This document shows positions 53,905 to 62,101 of a DNA stretch of 64,000 nt, one piece after another. The position numbers and the translations under genes are program-made. This DNA comes from Dehalococcoidia bacterium (lineage in GTDB: Bacteria; Chloroflexota; Dehalococcoidia; Bin125), in contig JAJDXE010000010.1 in assembly GCA_022825265.1 (NCBI GenBank), positions 310,001 to 374,000 on the forward strand, read 5' to 3'. Below the pieces are notes generated by a model. It searched no databases, was not told the DNA's origin, and saw nothing but the letters and a program-made list of their open reading frames with translations. Numbering within the stretch: position 1 is the first letter of the stretch; each line of letters begins with the position of its first letter.

Positions 53905-54231
53905 ATGATCTATGAACTGCGCATCTACACGGCGCATCCGGGCAAGATGGGGGCGCTGATGAAGCGCTTCCGCGACCACACGATGGAGCTGTTCGAGCGC
54001 CACGGGATTCACAACGTGGGTTACTGGACGAACTCGGTCGGCGGCCGCTCGGACGAGCTGTGGTACATCATCAGCTTCGAGAGCGCGGGCCAGCGCGACG
54101 AAGCCTGGAAGAACTTCGCGTCCGACCCCGAGTGGGTGGCCGCCCGAGCCGCCTCCGAGGAGGACGGTCCGCTGGTGCATCACATCGAGAACCGGATCCT
54201 CCAGCCAACCGAGTGGTCGCCGATGCCGTAG
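53905..54231 (+). CDS. NIPSNAP family protein
   Basis: A 108-aa dimeric alpha/beta-barrel-type protein. NIPSNAP features: MIYELRIYTAHPGKMGALMK, GIHNVGYWTNSVGG, and WYIISFESAGQRDEAWKNFA. Functions in bacteria are poorly known; some are near hydrolases or oxygenases. It is preceded by GAGAGGAAC and lies 12 bases after the CocE stop, so the two genes are probably co-transcribed. Confidence 0.85.
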   Translation: MIYELRIYTAHPGKMGALMKRFRDHTMELFERHGIHNVGYWTNSVGGRSDELWYIISFESAGQRDEAWKNFASDPEWVAARAASEEDGPLVHHIENRILQPTEWSPMP

Positions 54232-54285
54232 TGCGGACTGTCACCACTACTAGCCTGCCCGACGAGCGCTAACGGGAGTCCTTTC

Positions 54286-56070
54286 ATGCGCATAATCACT
54301 TCGTACGCCTACACGCTGGACGCGGAATCCGTAGAGGAGGCTGCCTGGCGGTTCAAGGTCTACCAAGGCGTCATGGACGACTGGTTGCGCGATCAGGGGG
54401 TCAACGATCCAAGAGAGGACTCACCAGCCGACACCTACGTCCAGCTAAAGCGGCGAGACATCTCGCACAGCGGAGCGGAGATCGATGGCTTCCTGCTGCA
54501 GCAGCCCATCCTCGAATCGAGTCATGTGCTGCACACGCGATTCGACCTCGCCGTAACTGACCAGTCGCTTGCCCTGTTCCTCCAGTTCAGCCTCGAACGA
54601 AAGACCTCCAGGATCGCACCGGCCAGTTACCAGATCAGCTGCCCGCGAGCCTTACAGACGATTCTCGACGCAGGCAACTGGAGATCGGGCCAAGCCCGGG
54701 TGCAACCTCGCTGTCGACCTGCTTTTGGTCGTGAAGCGGGCAAGACGCTCCGCTCCGAGATCCAGGACTCCAATCGAACGCTACCAATCGTCTTGTTAGC
54801 GAACTTCCCGGACAATAGACCGCTAGGTGAGTATCAGGAGCTCAACCAGCCCTACAGCGACGATGAGTGGGAGGATTTTGTCAACAGAATCGAAGACGAC
54901 CTAGGCGGCGTCGCACTTCTCGCCGAACTTGATCGTGAGGGAGAAGACGCTCTGTTGCCTACTGTGCTCCGCAGTCCTTTTGTCGAGAACTTGAAGAGGC
55001 CGGACCGAGAAATACCCGTTCTTCGAACGCGCGATCGAAGTCACGGTATGTGCGGTGCGGTTGTTCGAATTGTCTGGCCGCTGGGAACTGATGACTTCAA
55101 TCCAACACGGCATCCAGCCTGGGCACCACACGAAGTGTTTGCGCATCCAGACGTGGGTACTTACTGGAACGACAACGGTGAGAACACTGAACCACCGGAC
55201 TGGATGGACACGTTTGAGCGCGATCAACTCATGCTCTTGAGGCGCTTTGTCCGAGATCAGATTTATGAACAAGCAGCGCTACAACCGGTTCCAAGGCTAA
55301 TCGATGACGTTCGAGAACAGTGCGCTACTGCTGAGCGCGAACGGCTTGCAGCCGAGCGCAAACGGCTTGCCGAAGAGAATAGCTTCGAGGAATGGGGGCG
55401 ATTGTACGAAGATGAACTCAAAGCGAAGGTTCAGGAGATCGAGACAAGGGATCAGGAGATTGCGTCACAACGAGGTGAGTTGGACAGACTGCAAAACACG
55501 CTAGATGAACTGCAAAGCACCACGGACAAGCAGCAGGCAACCATCGCCCAACTAAAATTTCAGTTGAATGAGCGCGTCGCGCCTACCGAGACCGGCGAAC
55601 AAGTGGATGATGCAACCACGTCCCGTGAACCAGGGTCTGTTGCTGAGGTTATCGAGATCACGGAGTCCGAATGCGAGCTAGTAGTCTTTGGCCCTGACGT
55701 TCTCTCGTCAATACGGTCCCTCGATCCCACGGCTGGCCCTCCAGGCAAAATACTCCGCGATCTCAAGAAACTCAACGAGTGCTCTGAGGCACTTACCCAG
55801 GGACATCTAGGACAAGACATTCTGGATTGGCTCAAGAAGAAAGGCGTGAATGTTGCTCGGGAAAGCGACACCAGGATACGGAAGCATCAAGACAGATTGA
55901 CGTTCAAGACTCTTGATGGCGACACGGCGCTCATGGGCAACCACATTTCCTACAAGGGCAACTCGCTCAATCGACAAGTGCGCATTCACTTTCGCGTACG
56001 AGAAGCTGACTCTGATGGCAAGCGATCCTTCGAGGTCGGGTACATCGGTCCCAAAATCGCTGAAGAGTGA
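54286..56070 (+). CDS. Unknown 594-aa coiled-coil protein
   Basis: Not recognised. Residues 1-330 are a mixed alpha/beta region with HPAWAPHEVFAHPDVGTYW and GAVVRIVWPLGTDDF. Residues about 340-430 form a charged coiled coil with ERERLAAERKRLAEE and DRLQNTLDELQSTTDKQQAT. The C-terminal 130 residues are compact (LVVFGPDVLSSIRSLDPTAG, ILDWLKKKGVNVARESDTRI), ending QVRIHFRVREADSDGKRSFE then VGYIGPKI. Base composition is visibly less GC-rich than the neighbours. Residues 125-165 look odd (basic, Arg-rich), so a sequencing or ancestral frameshift pair is possible. A GGGAG ribosome-binding site precedes the ATG. It is followed by a toxin-antitoxin-like pair. Confidence 0.65.
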   Translation: MRIITSYAYTLDAESVEEAAWRFKVYQGVMDDWLRDQGVNDPREDSPADTYVQLKRRDISHSGAEIDGFLLQQPILESSHVLHTRFDLAVTDQSLALFLQFSLERKTSRIAPASYQISCPRALQTILDAGNWRSGQARVQPRCRPAFGREAGKTLRSEIQDSNRTLPIVLLANFPDNRPLGEYQELNQPYSDDEWEDFVNRIEDDLGGVALLAELDREGEDALLPTVLRSPFVENLKRPDREIPVLRTRDRSHGMCGAVVRIVWPLGTDDFNPTRHPAWAPHEVFAHPDVGTYWNDNGENTEPPDWMDTFERDQLMLLRRFVRDQIYEQAALQPVPRLIDDVREQCATAERERLAAERKRLAEENSFEEWGRLYEDELKAKVQEIETRDQEIASQRGELDRLQNTLDELQSTTDKQQATIAQLKFQLNERVAPTETGEQVDDATTSREPGSVAEVIEITESECELVVFGPDVLSSIRSLDPTAGPPGKILRDLKKLNECSEALTQGHLGQDILDWLKKKGVNVARESDTRIRKHQDRLTFKTLDGDTALMGNHISYKGNSLNRQVRIHFRVREADSDGKRSFEVGYIGPKIAEE

Positions 56071-56162
56071 TCGAAGCGGGCAGCAATCAGAACAACTAGG
56101 TCGTACACCCGCTCCAGAGTGCTCAGCGCACGGATACACTGAACCGAGCGAGGAAGCCGAAG

Positions 56163-56486
56163 ATGGCGCTCACAGACGATCAACCTGTCACGTCGATGGA
56201 TGAGATTCGGCGGCGTCAGGGGATGCCGTTCGACGAGTTCTGCGCCAAGCATCCCTGGTGGGAGTGGACGGAATCACGGCTGGCGCGTCGGATGATCGAC
56301 GCACAGGGCCGCGCCTGGGTGCCGATGTGGGAGCCTGATCCCGGTGTGGGCATCTGTTACGACCCTGAGATCACTCCTGAGGCTGAAGCGAATCTCAGCG
56401 AAGTGCTGCGCAGGCTCGACGAAGACCTGGCTGCTGGTAGGGCCCGTCTGTACGACCTCGACGAACTCGATGATGTGGAAGACTGA
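56163..56486 (+). CDS. Putative antitoxin of a RelE/ParE-type pair
   Basis: A 107-aa acidic protein that I do not recognise by family. It opens with polar residues (DDQPVTSMDEIRRRQGMPFD), has a Trp-rich middle (CAKHPWWEWTESRL), and ends acidic (LYDLDELDDVED). It stops three bases before the toxin-like gene, the usual order for an antitoxin. Its ribosome-binding site GAGGAAG precedes the ATG. The antitoxin call rests on context. Confidence 0.5.
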   Translation: MALTDDQPVTSMDEIRRRQGMPFDEFCAKHPWWEWTESRLARRMIDAQGRAWVPMWEPDPGVGICYDPEITPEAEANLSEVLRRLDEDLAAGRARLYDLDELDDVED

Positions 56487-56489
56487 GGG

Positions 56490-56780
56490 GTGCGATTCAG
56501 AGTAACGCTGAGCGCTGAAGCGAGGGCGCAGCGGGCCGTCTTGCCACCTCATCCCAAGCAACGAGTCAACCAGTTGCTTGTCGACCTCAAGAGCGATCCT
56601 TTCGGACAAATCTCGAGACAGTTGACCCTGCAGACCGATGAGATCGTGTACCGCGTTCGGGAGGACGGCTATCGGATTCTGTTTCGGCCCGGTCCGGACC
56701 TGCACGAGATCACCGTCTTTCGCATCGCCTTGCGTGAGGTGGCCTACGAGGGGTTCGAGCATCCCGACACTCGCGACTGA
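56490..56780 (+). CDS. RelE/ParE-family toxin-like protein
   Basis: A 96-aa protein with the RelE/ParE pattern: RFRVTLSAEARAQRAVLPPH (strand and helix), PFGQISRQLTLQTDEIVYRV, and YRILFRPGPDLHEITVFRIA. Family members cleave mRNA at the ribosome or block gyrase; which applies here cannot be told. The start is GTG at 56490, three bases after the upstream stop, so translation is probably coupled. Six bases separate its stop from the convergent methyltransferase. Confidence 0.7.
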   Translation: MRFRVTLSAEARAQRAVLPPHPKQRVNQLLVDLKSDPFGQISRQLTLQTDEIVYRVREDGYRILFRPGPDLHEITVFRIALREVAYEGFEHPDTRD

Positions 56781-56785
56781 CCTGG

Positions 56786-57601
56786 CTAGCCGCGATGGCG
56801 CATCCTCGCGACCAACACCGGGGGAATATCGGGCAGGTCGTCCCAGGAGAGACGACTCTCTGAATCGGGATCGCCGCGGTCTCCGAATGACGGCTCTCGA
56901 ATGCCGTCAAGGACCCATCCTCGATCGAATGCGGTGGTGAAGAGTTCCGTCAGCGACCGATGGAAGTAGGGCTGCTGCGCAGGCTGTCCGACGGAGGCGA
57001 TACCGTGCTGCACGCCTGTATCGAGGTAGCCCGTGATCCGCACGCCAGACTCCGTGACCAGCCGGCCGTCCGGAGTCTCGGAGCGCTCGACGAACAGGCG
57101 GACGTCAGGTCCGAGGTTGAATGCGGGATGCAGCACGGAGAACACGAACGGCGCGCCGTCGGCCAGCGCCAGCGGCAGCATGTCGAAGAGCGGTGTGATC
57201 TCGGCAATGTCCATCAATGCCATGTTGCAAACGGCCGCCCCAAACGGAGCCCCGGACGCACCTGAGAGCGCCGCCAACGCACTGCGGTCGGTCGCGTCGA
57301 GCCGGATCCAGTTGATCCGGTGCCCGCGCGACCGCGCCTCGGCTCGTTCCAGCTGAGCCGTTGAACCGTCGGTGGCGGTGACGGACACGCCGAGCCCAGC
57401 GAGCTGGCGGGCGAAGTTGCCGTTGCCGCAGGCGATCTCCAGCGCGGTGCTTGGAAGCGGCTGGAGCAGTTCCATCGTGTACGGAAAGACGAGCGTTCGC
57501 TGCCAGTGATTGCCATCGTCGCCCTGGGTTTGGTCCCAGAACTCGGCGTTCTTCTCCCAGGCGGCGAGTGATTCTTCGTTGTGGTCGGGGAAATCGACCA
57601 T
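56786..57601 (-). CDS. Class I SAM-dependent methyltransferase
   Basis: A 271-aa methyltransferase. Motif I is ALEIACGNGNFARQLAGLG, the acidic residue follows in VTATDGSTAQLERAEAR, and motif IV-like AVCNMALMDIAE follows. The start used is MVDFPDHNEESLAAWEKNAE (57601); an ATG at 57652 would add 17 residues of unremarkable sequence. The substrate is unknown. Divergent from the reductase gene. Confidence 0.82.
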   Translation of the reverse strand: MVDFPDHNEESLAAWEKNAEFWDQTQGDDGNHWQRTLVFPYTMELLQPLPSTALEIACGNGNFARQLAGLGVSVTATDGSTAQLERAEARSRGHRINWIRLDATDRSALAALSGASGAPFGAAVCNMALMDIAEITPLFDMLPLALADGAPFVFSVLHPAFNLGPDVRLFVERSETPDGRLVTESGVRITGYLDTGVQHGIASVGQPAQQPYFHRSLTELFTTAFDRGWVLDGIREPSFGDRGDPDSESRLSWDDLPDIPPVLVARMRHRG

Positions 57602-57682
57602 GTCGGGCTCGGATTCGTTGGTACCGTAGGCGCAGACTGTTGACGATATCACCGTGTATCGAAGCGGGACCGGAGGATGGAG

Positions 57683-58642
57683 ATGAGTGCGCCACTACCC
57701 GTGATCGTGCAAGGGCTCGGGCCGATCGGTAAGCGAATCGTCAGTGCAGCCCTCAATGACTCGTTCCTCGAAGTCGTCGGAGCCGTTGAGATCAATCCCG
57801 AGATGGTCGGCAAACCACTCTCCGACTTCGTCGACGGCGCGCCCGAGGTCACGATCCGCCAATCGGTCGCGGCCGCGCGGGTCGACTCCCGCTCGGACGG
57901 CGGCATCCTGATTCACTGCACCGGCTCGTACCTGGAGCAGGTCTCGCCACAGATCGAGGAGGCCCTGCGCCAGGATCTCCATGTCGTTTCCACCTGTGAG
58001 GAACTGGCCTTCGCTCAAGCGCGACATCCGGAGATCGCAGCCGGCATCGACGTGCTCGCGCGTCGTGCCGAGCGAACGGTGGTCGGCACCGGCGTCAATC
58101 CCGGTTTCCTCATGGACGCTCTGCCGGCATCGCTCTCCGCGATCTCACACAGCATCAAGTCGGTCTCGGTCAAGCGAGTGCAAGATCCGTCGCGCCGCCG
58201 CATTCCTTTCCAGGAGAAAGTCGGGATGGGCATCTCCAAAACCCAGTGGGAAGCCAAGCGCGACGCCGGCGGGTTCGGTCACGTGGGACTGGTGGAGTCG
58301 GCCAGACTGCTTGTCTATCCGCTCGGCTGGAAAATCGTCGACTGGCGACACGACATGGTTCCTTGCGAAGTACCGGGGCAGGAGTTGGTCGCGGGCACGC
58401 TGGAGACGCTCGAAGGCTCGACCTTCGACGGCCACACCGTGCGTCTCCATTTCGAGGCCAACGCTTCGGTCGAGGAGGAGTACGACGAGATCGTGGTCGA
58501 CGGCACACCGCCGCTCACGCTCCGATTCGAAGGCGGCGTCTTCGGCGACGACGCGACAGCGGCCTCGGTCCTCCGAGCCGCCCGAGTGATCCCACACACG
58601 CGGCGCGGCCTGATGACGGTGCTCGATCTGCCGCTGCGTTAA
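57683..58642 (+). CDS. Dihydrodipicolinate reductase-like dehydrogenase
   Basis: A 319-aa NAD(P)-binding protein related to DapB and to 2,4-diaminopentanoate dehydrogenase. The Rossmann motif is VIVQGLGPIGKRIVSAAL. ILIHCTGSYLEQVSPQIEEA and VVGTGVNPGFLMDALPAS fit the family. It is unlikely to be the lysine-pathway DapB, because the DapB signature is absent. ATG 57683 is chosen because GGAGG sits six bases upstream; the ATG at 57677 is too close to it. A flavin reductase gene follows after 39 bases. Confidence 0.8.
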   Translation: MSAPLPVIVQGLGPIGKRIVSAALNDSFLEVVGAVEINPEMVGKPLSDFVDGAPEVTIRQSVAAARVDSRSDGGILIHCTGSYLEQVSPQIEEALRQDLHVVSTCEELAFAQARHPEIAAGIDVLARRAERTVVGTGVNPGFLMDALPASLSAISHSIKSVSVKRVQDPSRRRIPFQEKVGMGISKTQWEAKRDAGGFGHVGLVESARLLVYPLGWKIVDWRHDMVPCEVPGQELVAGTLETLEGSTFDGHTVRLHFEANASVEEEYDEIVVDGTPPLTLRFEGGVFGDDATAASVLRAARVIPHTRRGLMTVLDLPLR

Positions 58643-58681
58643 ACTGGCGTTCCGCAGGAGTGAGGCTGAGAGGGACTTGCC

Positions 58682-59191
58682 ATGACCTTCGACGACCGAG
58701 AATTTCGCAACGCGTTGGGCATGTTCCCGAGCGGCGTCACCGTGATCACCACCGGCACCGATCCGAACTTCGTCGGCATGACCGCGCAGTCATTCTCCTC
58801 GCTCTCGCTCGACCCGCCGCTCGTGCTGGTCTGCGTCGACAAGGGCGCGAGCGTGCTGCCGCTGCTCAAGGAAACCGGCGCCTACACGGTCAACATTCTG
58901 CCCGACACGGACATGGACACCTCCAACTTCTTCGCCAGCAGCAAGCGTCCGCCGCCGCCGCACCAGTTCGACGAGCACGAGCACGCGTTGGGCGAGACCG
59001 GCCAACCGCGTCTGGCCAGCGCAACGATGGTCTTCGACTGCACGATCCACTCGGTACTCGAAGGCGGCGATCACGAGATCATCGTGGGCGAGGTCAAGGC
59101 CTTCGAGAAGCAGTCGGACGAAGAGCCGATCCTCTTCTACGGCGGCAACTATCGCAAGATGGGGCCGCCCGACCCGTCCATGAGCTGGTAG
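58682..59191 (+). CDS. Flavin reductase family protein
   Basis: A 169-aa split-barrel FMN-binding reductase. It begins FRNALGMFPSGVTVITTGTD, followed by GMTAQSFSSLSLDPPLVLVC and YTVNILPDTDMDTSNFFASS. Such enzymes supply reduced flavin to two-component monooxygenases like the LLM oxygenase at 21517-22827, but a dedicated partner is not adjacent. AGAGGGAC precedes the ATG. Confidence 0.88.
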   Translation: MTFDDREFRNALGMFPSGVTVITTGTDPNFVGMTAQSFSSLSLDPPLVLVCVDKGASVLPLLKETGAYTVNILPDTDMDTSNFFASSKRPPPPHQFDEHEHALGETGQPRLASATMVFDCTIHSVLEGGDHEIIVGEVKAFEKQSDEEPILFYGGNYRKMGPPDPSMSW

Positions 59192-59227
59192 CTCCCCGAA
59201 ACGACGTCTTCAATGTGCGTGCAGGGC

Positions 59228-59770
59228 ATGGATGATCGTCCCCTCCTGGCGACTGATCCTCCGTTGCCCGCAGACGATTTCGTCCCCGCGCTCTGGGTGC
59301 CGTTGACTCGGGCGTTACGTGCCCGGCGTCGATTGATTCAGATGGTCGAGGTCCTGCCGGCCGAGCGCTGGTTGCAAGAGTCGGCGGCTTCTGCCTGGTC
59401 GCGTCGAGATGTGCTGGCTCACCTGGCGGCGTCCGATCGGCGCTATCACGACGTGCTGAACGCCGTGCTCAACGGATCACCCCTGGAAGAGTGGAAGCCG
59501 GATCCGTCGGTGCCGAGTCACGAATTGGATCTGGCCAACGCGTTGGGTACCGAACGCTATCTGGGCCAACCGGTCGCTGCGCTGGCCGAGCAACTGAAGG
59601 CAGGCGCTGAGAAGTCGACGATGCTGTTCTCGGCCCTGACCGAGGACCAAGTGCTGATGCGGATGGGCTTTGCCGGCAACGCGCTCTCGCTGTTGGAAGC
59701 CTGGGCGTCCCACGACAACGATCACGCCGACGACATCATCAACGGCCCGAAGATGATGCGGACGCTCTGA
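59228..59770 (+). CDS. DinB-like protein
   Basis: A 180-aa helical-bundle protein. Features include SAWSRRDVLAHLAASDRRYH and, near the end, LEAWASHDNDHADDIINGPK with spaced His residues that suit a DinB metal site. ATG 59228 is used (MDDRPLLATDPP); an upstream GTG at 59213 is also in frame. Function unknown. It starts 36 bases after the flavin reductase gene. Confidence 0.68.
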   Translation: MDDRPLLATDPPLPADDFVPALWVPLTRALRARRRLIQMVEVLPAERWLQESAASAWSRRDVLAHLAASDRRYHDVLNAVLNGSPLEEWKPDPSVPSHELDLANALGTERYLGQPVAALAEQLKAGAEKSTMLFSALTEDQVLMRMGFAGNALSLLEAWASHDNDHADDIINGPKMMRTL

Positions 59771-59779
59771 TCGCCGTCG

Positions 59780-60607
59780 TTATCTGTTGATCCGCAACCG
59801 AGCCTCCAGCATCCGCTCCAGCTTCGACACCTCCACCCGATCAATGAACGCATCAACCATGGCCTGCGCCATCGAGTCCGCCCCTTGAGTCATCAGCATC
59901 TGGAGCAGACCCCGCTTCGGACGCACCAGCGTGGTTCGCTTCTCGATCCCCACGGCATCCGCAGCCCACTCGATCGCATCGCTGAGGTCGCCCAGTTTGT
60001 CGACCAGGCCGAGCTCATGCGCTTCGGCCCCGGTGTGAATCTCGCCCGAAGCCAACTCAGCCACGCGATCGCGATCCAACTCCGGCCGGCCCTCGGTCAC
60101 GATGTCGACAAACCGCTCGTAGACCGAGTGGATCAGCGCGTCGAGCTTCTCGTCTTCCTCGGGCGTGTTCTCGCGGAACAACGATCCCATGTCCTTGTAC
60201 TCGCCCGCCGCGCGAGTCCGCATCTTGACGCCGACCCGGTCAAGCGCCTCCGAGATCATCGGAGCGGTCCAGATCACGCCGATCGAGCCAACCACCGAGG
60301 TCGGCAGGGCAAAGATCGGATTGGCCGCACAGGCGATCATGTATCCGCCCGACGCGCCAACGCCGCGGATCGCCGCTGCCACCGGCTTCTTGTCCGACAG
60401 CCGCTTGGCCGCCAGATAGAGCGCCTCCGACGCCGCCGCGCCGCCTCCGGGCGAATCAATGTCGAGCACCACCGCTGGATAACGCGGGTTCTCGGCGATG
60501 CTGCTGAAGGTGCGCGCCATTTCGCGTGGATTCAGGCGCGCGCCAATCTGTCCGGCCACCTCGACCACGGCGATGCGCGGCGGAAACAGGTACTGTTCAA
60601 TGTCCAT
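59780..60607 (-). CDS. S49-family signal peptide peptidase-like protein (SppA type)
   Basis: A 275-aa single-domain S49 protease. The Ser-Lys dyad is visible: Ser86 in RGVGASGGYMIACAANPIFA and Lys138 in RAAGEYKDMGSLF. VLDIDSPGGGAAASEALYLA is the family's N-terminal block. No N-terminal membrane anchor is obvious, unlike classical SppA, so it may be cytosolic or peripheral. Convergent with the DinB gene; divergent from the Rieske ferredoxin gene. Confidence 0.88.
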   Translation of the reverse strand: MDIEQYLFPPRIAVVEVAGQIGARLNPREMARTFSSIAENPRYPAVVLDIDSPGGGAAASEALYLAAKRLSDKKPVAAAIRGVGASGGYMIACAANPIFALPTSVVGSIGVIWTAPMISEALDRVGVKMRTRAAGEYKDMGSLFRENTPEEDEKLDALIHSVYERFVDIVTEGRPELDRDRVAELASGEIHTGAEAHELGLVDKLGDLSDAIEWAADAVGIEKRTTLVRPKRGLLQMLMTQGADSMAQAMVDAFIDRVEVSKLERMLEARLRINR

Positions 60608-60665
60608 GACTGTCCATCCATTCTTCGTCGATACTCGCTCAGTGTATGAGCGAGTGGTCGTTGCG

Positions 60666-60694
60666 TTGACTGTGTAACGGCGTCAAGCGATGAT
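60666..60694 (+). promoter_or_regulatory. Possible sigma-70-like promoter for the Rieske protein gene
   Basis: TTGACT (60666-60671), 17-base spacer, GATGAT (60689-60694), with GGGAGG then lying before the GTG at 60734. The -35 match is good and the -10 match is moderate. No other evidence. Confidence 0.3.
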
Positions 60695-60733
60695 CTGTCA
60701 CACGGGCCGCAGAGCAACCAAAGGGAGGCCACC

Positions 60734-61111
60734 GTGACCGAAACCGTCGTCTGTCCGCTGTCGGAACTGCCGCCGGGCGAGGTCACCGCCGCCGATCTCG
60801 ACGGTACACGGGTCTGCGTCGCCAATGTCCACGGCGAGATCTTCGCCGTCCAGGACAAGTGCCCCCACCTCTTCGCCCCGCTCTCGGTCGGCGATCTGAA
60901 GAACGCGCACATCGTCTGCCCCTGGCACGACTCCGAGTTCGACATGCGAACCGGCAAAACCAAGGCCTGGCTGCCCAACGGCATCTGGAACATGATCCAC
61001 AAGCTGATGCCCCCACCGCCACCCTTCATCAAGAACAAGATCGAGCCCGAGTACATCCAAACCTTCAAGACCCGGGTGTCGGATGGGACGATCTACGTCT
61101 CGGACGACTGA
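60734..61111 (+). CDS. Rieske [2Fe-2S] ferredoxin-like protein
   Basis: A 125-aa soluble Rieske protein. Cluster ligands are in CPHLFAPLSVGD and VCPWHDSEFDMRTG (C-x-H and C-x2-H). It resembles ferredoxin components of oxygenases and NirD-like proteins. It ends with extra residues beyond the core (PPPPPFIKNKIEPEYIQTFK). It may carry electrons to the oxygenases in this window, but no reductase is adjacent. The start is GTG at 60734 with a GGGAGG site. Confidence 0.85.
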   Translation: MTETVVCPLSELPPGEVTAADLDGTRVCVANVHGEIFAVQDKCPHLFAPLSVGDLKNAHIVCPWHDSEFDMRTGKTKAWLPNGIWNMIHKLMPPPPPFIKNKIEPEYIQTFKTRVSDGTIYVSDD

Positions 61112-61165
61112 GGTCCGTTCGCTCGCTAAGCAACAGCGCTCCGAAACAGGAAGCGTTGTTTTGCC

Positions 61166-61972
61166 CTAGAACCCGCGGAAGTTGGGCTCGCGCTTCTCGG
61201 CGAAGGCCTTGGGGCCTTCGACGGCATCCTCCGTCGACCTGGCAATGACCATCGCGTGATCGGCCATCTCCAGCGACTCGTGCAGGCCCGTCTCGGCCGA
61301 GCGGTAGGCGAGCCGCTTGATCATCTGCACCGAGACGGCCGGCATCTTGGCGATCTGCTCGGCCAGTTCGAGCGTGGCCGGCATCAGATCGTCGTGTTCG
61401 ACGACCTGGCTGACGTAACCCATCTCGAGCGCTTCCTGAGCGGTGAAGATCTTGCCCGTCCACATCAGCTCGAGCGCCTTCGACATGCCCACAATCCGCG
61501 GAAGGTAGAAGCAGCCGCCGTCGCCGGGGATCAGCGCCATGCGCACGTATGCCATGCCGAACTTGGCCCGGTCCGAGGCGATCCGCAGGTCGGCCATCGA
61601 GGCCATGTCCATGCCCGCGCCGACGGCCGCGCCGTTGACCGCGGCGATGTAGGGCTTCTCACAGTTGAAGAGGGCTCGCGGGACGCGCTGAACGGAGTTG
61701 CGCAACGAGTTGCGGTTTGCCGCAGGCGCGTTGGGATCGCCGCCGAGGACGTCTGCGCCGGCGCGTTCGCGTCCGACATCCGCGCCCGAGCAGAAGCCTC
61801 GGCCCTCGCCGGTGACGATGATCACGCGCACATCCTGGTCGACGGAAGCGCGGGTGATCGACTCTTGCCAGGCGTCGAGCATTTCGTTGGAGAACGCGTT
61901 GAGCTTCTCCGGTCGGTTGAGCGTGATCACGGCGATGTGATCCTGGACGTCGTAGAGCAGTTCTTCGGTCAT
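61166..61972 (-). CDS. Enoyl-CoA hydratase/isomerase family protein
   Basis: A 268-aa crotonase. It begins LYDVQDHIAVITLNRPEKLN. Oxyanion-hole residues are in GRGFCSGADVG and NGAAVGAGMDMASMADLRIA. The position where hydratases often have Glu reads ALIPGDGGCFYLPRIVG, so the reaction may be hydration or isomerisation. It likely acts in beta-oxidation-like breakdown of acyl-CoA, together with the neighbouring SDRs. A degenerate repeat separates it from SDR1. Confidence 0.88.
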   Translation of the reverse strand: MTEELLYDVQDHIAVITLNRPEKLNAFSNEMLDAWQESITRASVDQDVRVIIVTGEGRGFCSGADVGRERAGADVLGGDPNAPAANRNSLRNSVQRVPRALFNCEKPYIAAVNGAAVGAGMDMASMADLRIASDRAKFGMAYVRMALIPGDGGCFYLPRIVGMSKALELMWTGKIFTAQEALEMGYVSQVVEHDDLMPATLELAEQIAKMPAVSVQMIKRLAYRSAETGLHESLEMADHAMVIARSTEDAVEGPKAFAEKREPNFRGF

Positions 61973-61992
61973 GTTCGGCTGCCTGCGCTTTC

Positions 61993-62100
61993 TGTTCGAC
62001 GGTGTTCGGGCCTGTTCAGCTGTGTTCGGCTGGGTTTAGTCCGGGGTGTTCAGGTTTGTCCAGATTTGTCCAGACTTATCTAGATTCGTCCGGAATTCGG
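61993..62100. repeat. Degenerate 10-bp periodic repeat, locus 3
   Basis: Decamer-like units in phase: GTTCGACGGT, GTTCGGGCCT, GTTCAGCTGT, GTTCGGCTGG, then GTTCAGGTTT, GTCCAGATTT, GTCCAGACTT, and ending against the SDR stop codon. Same theme as 30121-30220 and 38811-38870. It fills the gap between the enoyl-CoA hydratase start and the SDR1 stop. Confidence 0.65.
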
Positions 62101-62101
62101 C

